Source: Amoebidium appalachense
Taxonomy: Eukaryota > Ichthyosporea
Assembly: GCA_963693365.1 (NCBI GenBank)
Contig: CAVNZM010000004.1
Coordinates: 10,354,001 to 10,418,000 of the forward strand
Length of the DNA: 64,000 nt
Reading direction: 5' to 3'
Part shown: positions 63,981-64,000 of the stretch, in pieces
How the letters are laid out: every line of letters starts with the position of its first letter
How positions within the stretch are numbered: position 1 is the first letter of the stretch
The notes under the pieces: generated by a model
Databases searched by the model: none
Seen by the model: only the letters and a program-made list of their open reading frames with translations
What the model was told of the DNA's origin: nothing
Program-made: the position numbers and the translations under genes

Positions 63981-64000
63981 GTGCGTGTGTGTGTATACAT

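Overview
The window is nuclear DNA of an intron-rich eukaryote. All seven recognisable genes lie on the + strand, and nearly all have GT-AG introns that keep the reading frame. There are no bacterial operons, no Shine-Dalgarno pattern and no prophage. The species cannot be fixed from this sequence. The gene set (ESCRT-III, a fungal/plant-type succinate-fumarate carrier, a large class II histone deacetylase, a CCCH protein, an OTU protein, an AAAP amino-acid transporter, importin-5) suits a unicellular or early-branching eukaryote. Introns and spacers are packed with long poly-C/poly-G tracts, (CA)n/(GT)n and (GA)n repeats. These produce many long but meaningless Pro-, His/Thr-, Gly- and Cys/Val-rich open frames, which I left out.

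Layout. 790-885: last exon of an ESCRT-III (CHMP3/Vps24-like) protein whose body lies upstream. 5269-7343: three-exon mitochondrial carrier of the Sfc1/Acr1 type, with a TATA box and a poly-A signal. About 7.4-22 kb: accessory DNA with a 1.2-kb terminal-inverted-repeat element (15032-16239), a broken Copia-type gag (16446-17037), other possible gag relics, hairpins and palindromes. 22180-36394: a 15-exon gene encoding a roughly 1,240-residue histone deacetylase with a proline-rich N-terminus, an acidic/NLS region, a chromo-barrel/Tudor-knot-like module and a complete class II catalytic domain. 40289-41930: intronless CCCH zinc-finger gene with one frame break. 45751-48460 (open to 48739 after an in-frame TGA): OTU cysteine-protease-like gene, incomplete at its 5' end. 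49797-58391: ten-exon AAAP transporter with a 29-nt exon. 61542-63980: first three exons of an importin-5/Kap121-like karyopherin that runs off the window.

Three observations recur. First, introns are built from microsatellites: (GT)n or C-runs start at many donors and (CA)n tracts end exactly at many acceptors, so intron ends could pair as RNA. Second, an interspersed repeat family about 320 bp long ends in poly-C and sits in or near many introns, so it could be a source of the poly-C tracts. Third, spacer and promoter regions are rich in CCAAT/ATTGG motifs, often upstream of a TATA-like box. Frame breaks in the HDAC, CCCH and gag reading frames mostly fall at or near homopolymers, so some may be sequencing or assembly errors and need raw reads to judge.
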